The notes under the pieces are model-generated. The model was not told the origin of the DNA. It made no database searches and saw only the letters and a program-made list of their open reading frames with translations. The translations under genes were made by a program, and so were the position numbers. Positions 58,674 to 64,000 of a stretch of 64,000 bases of DNA are shown piece by piece (within the stretch, counting starts at the first letter, position 1; every line of letters starts with the position of its first letter). Source of the stretch: Phycisphaerales bacterium (GTDB taxonomy: Bacteria; Planctomycetota; Phycisphaerae; Phycisphaerales; UBA1924); contig JAJDDE010000125.1 of assembly GCA_029260475.1 (NCBI GenBank), forward strand, positions 1 to 64,000. The letters run 5' to 3'.

Positions 58674-61600
58674 ATGGCGACGCAAGTCAACAAGAAGATC
58701 GTGGTCGGGATTGTCGCGGGTGTCGTGGCGCTGTGCCTCGGCGTGACGGCCCTCGCGGTCTACATGCAGCAGAAGTCCCCCGAGCGGAACGTCACCCGAG
58801 GTGACAAGGCCTTCGAGGCCGGGGACTGGAAGCTCGCCGAGGACCAGTACTCCCGCGCGGTGAACAAGGACTCGACGAACATCGAGTACATCGACAAGTG
58901 GGGCGACGCCCTCGTCCAGATCATCCCCGAGTCGGACGCGCGCTACGCCGAGCGGTACAACAACTACCTCTCGGGCGTCCTGGCCCTCAAGGCCCGCCAG
59001 CGCCCGATGGACGGCGAGATCCAGTACGCCTACGTGAACGAGTTCGTGCGCCGCCAGCGCCTGCTCGGGAGCCCGGGCGTCGATTCCGCAGAGGTCATCA
59101 TCAACCAGGTGAACGACCGCGCCGCGGGCCTCACCGAGGACGACCCCTTCCGCACGAGACTCCAGCGCTGGCGCGGGTTCGCGTTGGTGCAGAAGGCCGA
59201 GGGCGTCACCATCTCCGACGAGGAGTACGAGACCGCGATCAAAGACCTCGCAGACGCCTACGCCCTCGACGGCGAGGCCGACGCCAAGCTCGACCTCTAC
59301 CTCCTGCACCGGGCGGTGGAGAGCCGGGCGCTCGGGGACCGCAAGGTCGAGCTCGCGGGGCGCGCGGGCGCCGCCGCTAACGCAGCGATGCAAGACCTGC
59401 TCGCCGACCACGCGCTCGACCCGGGCGTCATCGCGACCCGTTTCACCGTCGAGCGCCGCGACGCGATCACCTCGAACGACCCCGAGACCGCCGAGCAGCT
59501 CGTCCGCCGGGCGGCGCAAGCAGCCGCCGACGCCTTCTCGAACGTTGACGTTTCGAAGCACAGCGTCGATCGGATGGTCGGGGCCGGCATCGCGATCGGG
59601 CAGTACATCCCTTGGGAGCAGATCCCGAAGATCGACGCCAAGCTCGTCGAGAAGGCCGAGGAGACTCCGGGCGCGTCCCGCCTCGTCATGCTCCGCGCGA
59701 ACCTCGCGATGCTCTCGAACAAGTTCGACGACGCGTTCGGGCTCTTCCAATCGGTCGTGGACATGCCCAATCAGCCCGTCAGCCTCGACGGCTACAACCT
59801 GCTCAACGACCGACGCCGGGCGCTGAACGCCCAGGCGACGTTGCGCATCCGCCAGGCAGAGTTCTCCTCGGGCGAGGAGAAGGCCGGTTTCCTCGACGAG
59901 GCCAAGGCGATCCGCGACCGGCTGAGCGAGACCATCCTCACCGAGCAGGAGGACATGGTCCGCAAGCTCGACATGCAGATCGCGCTGCAGCGCGGCGAGT
60001 TCAAAGACGCGCTGCGCCTGCTCCGGAACCTCGAAGAGTCCAACGCCGCGTACTCGCGCGATCCCGACGTGCTGCTCGGCTACGTACGCGCCCTGACCGA
60101 GCAGAGGCTCCCGGGCGACGCCAAGGTCAAGCTTGAGGAATACACCCGCCTCCGCGGCGGGCGCAACACGCCGCAGACCCTGCTCTACTGGGGCGCGATC
60201 GAGTTCATGCTCGGCAATCTCCAGGAGTCCCTTGGGTATTACCGCGAGCTCCAGGCGATCCTCCCGGAGAACGATTTCGTCCGCGATAGAGTGCGGTCCA
60301 TCTCCAGCGTGCTGGGCACCGGCGGCGACGACGCGGACCCGATCATCGTCACGATCAATCGCGCCCGCGACCTGCGGGCTCAGGGCGACACAGAGGGCGC
60401 CGTCTCGGTGCTCGAGTCCGCCCTGGTAGAAGCGCCCGACGACCAGCGCATCATCCGTCTCCTTGTCAGTCTCGATCTTTCCAACGACAACCGCGAGCGC
60501 GCCGGCGAACGCCTGCGCTCCGCGCTCGATCGCAGCCCAGACAGCCAGTTCCTCAAGAACCTGCTCACGCGCGTCGAGATCGAAGACCCCATCGAGGCCC
60601 AGCTCCAGATCATCGCCGAGTCCGACGAGTCGGACCTCGTGAAGGCGCTGCAGCGCGAGGTGGTGTACCGCGCCGGGCGTCGCGTGGATGAAGCCAACGA
60701 GCAGCTCGAGATCGCCATCGGGATCGACGAGGAAGACTTCCAGGTCATCGACCGCGCGTTCGTCCGCTACGCCTCGCGCGGCAAGGAAGGTCTCGCAGAG
60801 GCCGAGCGCGTCGTGCAGATCGCCTCGCGCGTCGATGCGGACGGTCACGGCGGTCAGGTGTACCGCGCCCGCCTCGAGATCCTCAAGGGGGACGCGAGCG
60901 AGGCCATCACGATCCTCACCGCGATCACGGAAGAGAACCCGTACGCCGCGGAGGTGTGGCGTTGGCTGGGCGGTGCGCAGCGTGCCGCCGGTCTGAACGA
61001 TGCGGCGGTGAATTCCTACGCGCGTGCCTACGAGTCGCGTCCCTCGGACGTCGGCTTCGCCGGTGCATACGCCAACGCGCTCGTCGCCGCCGGTCGCGGC
61101 ACCGAGGCCGCCAAGGTGCTCAGCCCCGACACGGGCGTGCTCCAGTACGGGCAGGGCGGTGACCAGCTCGTGGAGCAGTGGCTGAGGCTCGAAGGGCAGT
61201 TCGGCGATCGCGATCGCGTGCTGCAGATGCGTGAGACATCGTTCAACCGCGACCCGTCCACCCTCGACAACACGCTGGCGTTGATGCAGCTGCTCCTCCA
61301 GGACGAGAACTGGACCGGGGCCCAGAGCGTCATCGATGGCTACGCGTCGGGGCGCAGTCCCAACCCGCTGCGCATCGCGCAGATGACCTCCGCGATGCGC
61401 GCTTCGCAGGGCGACAGCGCCGGCGCGGTCTCGGTGATCGAAGAGTTCATCTCGAACACCCCGGAGAGCGATCTGACACCGGAGCCATTCCGTGTCCTGG
61501 CCCGTGCGTACGAGCAGCAGGGAGATCTCGCCGCCGCCGCCCAGACCTACGAGCGCGGCAGCAAGTACCAAGGCGAGCGGCGCATCCTCGACCGCTCCCT

Positions 61601-63347
61601 CGCGGACCTGCGATTCCGTGATGCGTCGCAAACGCGCGCCCGCGCCGCCTCGATGGCGGCCGACGACCCCGCTCGCGCCGATCTCGACCGCGTCTGGAAG
61701 GAGCGGTACGCCCAGGCGATGGAGCTCTACCAGCGGATCCTCACGGACAACGACTTCGATGAACTCATCGCCAAGCGCAAGGCCGAGTGTCAGCTCCGGT
61801 TGAACCGGTACACCGCGATGAACGCAACGCTCGACAGCATCGTCGAGACGACGGGGAACCAGAACGATCTCCAGGTGCTGCTGCTCCGCGCGGTGGCCGC
61901 CGAAGAGCAGGGCGACGACGCGGCGGTCGATGAGTACATGAACCGCGCGGTCGAGAACAACTCGCTCGACCCGATGGCGTTCTTCCGTCGCGCACAGGTC
62001 AACTCCAGGTACCCGGAGCGCATGCCGGATGTGATCGCGGATCTGCAACAGGCCGTGAAGCTACGCGCGGCCTTCGTGGACGCGTGGAGCCTCCTCGCGC
62101 AGACCTACGCACGCATCGGGCAGCCCCAGCAGGCGTTCCAGAAGCTGCGCGGCGCGATCGAGTCCAACCCCAACAACACGCGTCTGCCGATCGTGCTGGT
62201 GGACCTCTACACCGCGATGGGTCAGATCGACCAGGCCCTCGTCGAGGCAACGCAGCGAGCCAACGCCGACGACACCGACACCTATTGGGTCGAGCGTGCG
62301 GCGCAGCTCTCCCAGCGCACGAGCAACTACGACGCCGCCTACCGCTGGCTCACCATGCTCGACGAGCGGACCGAGTTCACCAACGACGCCTACGCGATGG
62401 ACCGCCTCAATTGCCTGCTCCGGCGCGAGGCCGGCGTAGTGATTCCCGAGGTCAACCGCCTGCTCAGGCGCGTCGAGGCGATCGTGGTGGATGGCGACGC
62501 CAACATCATCCTCAAGCTCCTCCGCGCTCGGGGCGAGGCGGCGCGAGGCAACCGCATCGAATCCGACAAGCTCATGGTCGAGGCGCACGACCAGGCCAGG
62601 GCCACAGGCCCCGTCGGCCTTCGCCTCTTTGCCGAGGCGCTCTACCTCAGAGGCCTCCAGTCGATGGGCGAGTTGGAAGCGCAGCAGGCGATGCTCTCGT
62701 TCATCAACGACACGCAGGCCCTCAGGCCGCTGCACCCGTACCTGAAGCTGGAGATCATCCAGCCCAGCGTCTTCGCAGCGGAGACCCGGGAGCAGCGCGA
62801 ACAGATCAACGCGGCGCTGAACGCGGTGGGCGAGGAGATCGATCCCCAGGACCAGATCTCGCAGTTCCGCTACTACCGCCTCGCCAGCAACCTCCGGTAC
62901 GCGTTGGCGGACTACGAGGGAAGCGTGCAGGCGTCGAGAGCGGCGCTGCAACTCGCTCCGAACAACACCGAGATGGCCAACAACCTCGCCTACTCCCTCT
63001 CCAGCCACCTGGATCGGCACGAGGAGGCGCTCCCCTTTGCGGCTCGCGCCGCCGAACTCAACCCCAACGCCTCCTACGTGCAGGACACCCTGGGCGTGAT
63101 CCAGCTCCGCCTCGGGAAGGTCGAAGACGCACTTGCCAGCCTCGATCGGGCGGTCTCGACCGCGGTCGGTCCCGATAACCTCGCGGCGGCCCTACTCCAC
63201 AAGGCGCAGGCTCTCTTCGCCGCGGACAGGACAACCGAGGCCAAGCAGACCGTGGTGCGTGCCCAGAGAGCGATGGCACAGGCCTCCGTTCAGACCCGAG
63301 AACTGTACGCCGAAGAGCTGCAAACGCTGGTTGACGGCATGCGTTGA
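58674..63347 (+). CDS. giant TPR-repeat protein of the exosortase/EPS locus (PrsT-like)
   Basis: 1557 aa with GAGGAG before the ATG. One membrane helix at residues 5-28 ('IVVGIVAGVVALCLGVTALAVYM'), then TPR-like helical pairs to the end ('GDKAFEAGDWKLAEDQYSRAV', 'AEVWRWLGGAQRAAGLNDAA', 'AWSLLAQTYARIGQPQQAFQKL', 'NLAYSLSSHLDRHEEALPFA'). It should project from the inner membrane into the periplasm as a scaffold. Very long TPR proteins are regular members of PEP-CTERM/EPS clusters. The large opposite-strand ORF of 1148 aa is its shadow. Confidence 0.88.
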   Translation: MATQVNKKIVVGIVAGVVALCLGVTALAVYMQQKSPERNVTRGDKAFEAGDWKLAEDQYSRAVNKDSTNIEYIDKWGDALVQIIPESDARYAERYNNYLSGVLALKARQRPMDGEIQYAYVNEFVRRQRLLGSPGVDSAEVIINQVNDRAAGLTEDDPFRTRLQRWRGFALVQKAEGVTISDEEYETAIKDLADAYALDGEADAKLDLYLLHRAVESRALGDRKVELAGRAGAAANAAMQDLLADHALDPGVIATRFTVERRDAITSNDPETAEQLVRRAAQAAADAFSNVDVSKHSVDRMVGAGIAIGQYIPWEQIPKIDAKLVEKAEETPGASRLVMLRANLAMLSNKFDDAFGLFQSVVDMPNQPVSLDGYNLLNDRRRALNAQATLRIRQAEFSSGEEKAGFLDEAKAIRDRLSETILTEQEDMVRKLDMQIALQRGEFKDALRLLRNLEESNAAYSRDPDVLLGYVRALTEQRLPGDAKVKLEEYTRLRGGRNTPQTLLYWGAIEFMLGNLQESLGYYRELQAILPENDFVRDRVRSISSVLGTGGDDADPIIVTINRARDLRAQGDTEGAVSVLESALVEAPDDQRIIRLLVSLDLSNDNRERAGERLRSALDRSPDSQFLKNLLTRVEIEDPIEAQLQIIAESDESDLVKALQREVVYRAGRRVDEANEQLEIAIGIDEEDFQVIDRAFVRYASRGKEGLAEAERVVQIASRVDADGHGGQVYRARLEILKGDASEAITILTAITEENPYAAEVWRWLGGAQRAAGLNDAAVNSYARAYESRPSDVGFAGAYANALVAAGRGTEAAKVLSPDTGVLQYGQGGDQLVEQWLRLEGQFGDRDRVLQMRETSFNRDPSTLDNTLALMQLLLQDENWTGAQSVIDGYASGRSPNPLRIAQMTSAMRASQGDSAGAVSVIEEFISNTPESDLTPEPFRVLARAYEQQGDLAAAAQTYERGSKYQGERRILDRSLADLRFRDASQTRARAASMAADDPARADLDRVWKERYAQAMELYQRILTDNDFDELIAKRKAECQLRLNRYTAMNATLDSIVETTGNQNDLQVLLLRAVAAEEQGDDAAVDEYMNRAVENNSLDPMAFFRRAQVNSRYPERMPDVIADLQQAVKLRAAFVDAWSLLAQTYARIGQPQQAFQKLRGAIESNPNNTRLPIVLVDLYTAMGQIDQALVEATQRANADDTDTYWVERAAQLSQRTSNYDAAYRWLTMLDERTEFTNDAYAMDRLNCLLRREAGVVIPEVNRLLRRVEAIVVDGDANIILKLLRARGEAARGNRIESDKLMVEAHDQARATGPVGLRLFAEALYLRGLQSMGELEAQQAMLSFINDTQALRPLHPYLKLEIIQPSVFAAETREQREQINAALNAVGEEIDPQDQISQFRYYRLASNLRYALADYEGSVQASRAALQLAPNNTEMANNLAYSLSSHLDRHEEALPFAARAAELNPNASYVQDTLGVIQLRLGKVEDALASLDRAVSTAVGPDNLAAALLHKAQALFAADRTTEAKQTVVRAQRAMAQASVQTRELYAEELQTLVDGMR

Positions 63348-63436
63348 GCCGACGAGTAGATCGGATCAAGGCGGTGTGAATCCTCACCCGCCACCGACCT
63401 CGGCCCCCCGCCGAGGCGTAGGAGTCAACACGCCCG

Positions 63437-63520
63437 CCCCGAGCACAGCAGGGGCGACGCGTTCGGAACGTAGCCCCAAGGACGGGGTCGCCCCTTTGGC
63501 GTCCCCGCTGTGCGCCCACC
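63437..63520 (+). ncRNA. structured leader region upstream of the Wzz-like gene
   Basis: Nested inverted repeats: AGGGGCGAC (63450-63458) with GTCGCCCCT (63487-63495), 9 bp perfect; GCACAGC (63443-63449) with GCTGTGC; and an inner GCCCC/GGGGT pair. The RNA would fold into a multi-stem structure 50 bases before the start. No known riboswitch pattern fits. Listed as a candidate only. Confidence 0.3.
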
Positions 63521-63568
63521 CCCCGACCCGCACCCCGCGCGGTCTCGCTGGACAAGAGGACAGACCCG

Positions 63569-64000
63569 ATGGCTTCCAACAACCTCCCGGTCCCCTCGAA
63601 CTCGCGCCCACCCGCGCGCCAGGCCCCCTCGGGGCCCCCCGCGTCCTCGGGCGGAGGAGGGCTCAAGGGCATCACCATCGACCCCGTGCGCATCGCCCGC
63701 ACCTACTGGCCCATCGTCCTGGTGGCCTTCATCCTCTCGGTTGTGGTTGGTGTCGGTGCCTATTTCGTGCTCGGCAAGGTCGCTCCGAAGTACACGTCCT
63801 CAACGATCTACCTAGCCCTTCAGCAGCCGACCGCTAGCGCCGTGGCACCCTTCCAGGGGCAGGCGGAGCTCGAGAAGTACATGGGTACTCAGGTCGAGGT
63901 CATGCAGTCCGACCAGATTCTCCGCGCCGCCATCGACACCAATGAGGTGCGCAACAACACGGAGTGGATCAAGCAGTTCAAAGACAACTCCGGCGGGTTC
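63569..64000 (+). CDS. Wzz-like chain-length determinant protein, N-terminal part
   Basis: The first 144 codons; the gene continues beyond the window and is absent from the ORF track. The start is ATG (MASNNLPVPSNS) behind AGAGGA. A Pro/Gly-rich cytoplasmic N-terminus is followed by a membrane helix ('TYWPIVLVAFILSVVVGVGAYFVL') and the Wzz domain start ('APKYTSSTIYLALQQPT', 'YMGTQVEVMQSDQILRAAID'). Wzz/PCP proteins set polymer length, often with a tyrosine kinase domain at the far end, which cannot be seen here. It belongs to the exosortase/EPS operon. Confidence 0.85.
   Translation, partial: MASNNLPVPSNSRPPARQAPSGPPASSGGGGLKGITIDPVRIARTYWPIVLVAFILSVVVGVGAYFVLGKVAPKYTSSTIYLALQQPTASAVAPFQGQAELEKYMGTQVEVMQSDQILRAAIDTNEVRNNTEWIKQFKDNSGGF

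Noticed and set aside
58602-62048. 1148-aa ORF on the minus strand
   Set aside because: It is the mirror of the giant TPR gene in GC-rich DNA. The translation is low-complexity Leu/Val/Arg/Glu without domains, and the plus-strand frame has clear TPR and signal-anchor features.
63437-63520. Known riboswitch (c-di-GMP GEMM class) before the Wzz-like gene
   Set aside because: The GCACAG word alone is present; the conserved core and tetraloop receptor pattern are not.

Overview
The window is GC-rich and gene-dense. It looks like a chromosome piece from a planctomycete of the Phycisphaerae type. The clues are an exosortase locus together with secreted proteins that end in a 'P-x-PGA ... hydrophobic ... 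RRRR' sorting tail, single dockerin-like EF-hand tails, a membrane protein ending in a 'CxxCKYD...CPEC' zinc ribbon, and a large stand of TPR and sulfotransferase genes. The assignment is inference; no rRNA gene is present to confirm it. One tRNA-Ile(GAU) gene is present. I see no CRISPR array and no recognisable IS transposase or integrase.

Layout. 1-2000: the tail of a Kbl-type 2-amino-3-ketobutyrate CoA ligase, a cupin gene bracketed by two copies of a palindromic repeat, and two exported thioredoxin-like proteins. 2071-7686: a phage-like island without capsid genes. On the minus strand it has a LexA/CI-type S24 repressor and a PD-(D/E)XK-like nuclease. On the plus strand it has an HTH protein, an ABC-ATPase/GNAT fusion, a 61-aa ribbon-helix-helix protein and a terminase large subunit. 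The divergent promoter region carries a TTGTTC/GAACAA operator array. 7762-13190: gamma-glutamyltransferase, tRNA-Ile, and two paralogous SGNH-hydrolase/dockerin-like proteins. 13222-29990: mainly housekeeping genes (DUF368 lipid-carrier transporter, BtpA family, SpoIIE phosphatase, adenine deaminase, ComEC, a D-2-hydroxyacid dehydrogenase, HflX, S41 protease, TsaD, a GGQ release-factor-like protein, Nif3-like, M20 amidohydrolase).

30041-41532: a small membrane protein, two exosortase-type secreted paralogues, a short UvrC, a lipoprotein, an HD-GYP-like protein, an ArsR/ArsM arsenic pair with an apparently leaderless arsR, and a TolC/adaptor efflux pair. 41699-52698: a GH35 family protein that has lost both catalytic glutamates, a TPR-sulfotransferase, a full and a half-length aldehyde dehydrogenase (a possible split ALDH16), a SIMPL protein, a GGDEF protein and a membrane protein. 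52733-54444: LipA and an HD-GYP phosphodiesterase. 54764-64000: an exopolysaccharide/exosortase operon (Wza-like OPX, exosortase, EpsI-like, a giant TPR protein, the start of a Wzz-like protein). The c-di-GMP enzymes, the exosortase locus and the sorting-tailed substrates in the same window suggest a regulated surface-matrix programme.

The two most unusual observations are: (i) the orphan terminase/ABC-GNAT island under apparent S24-repressor control; and (ii) accessory genes inserted just behind conserved genes and followed by a second copy of the conserved gene's 3' end. This is clear for GH35/sulfotransferase (47 identical bases) and for uvrC (diverged copy), and weak for the M20 gene. It suggests capture of single genes by end-anchored recombination.
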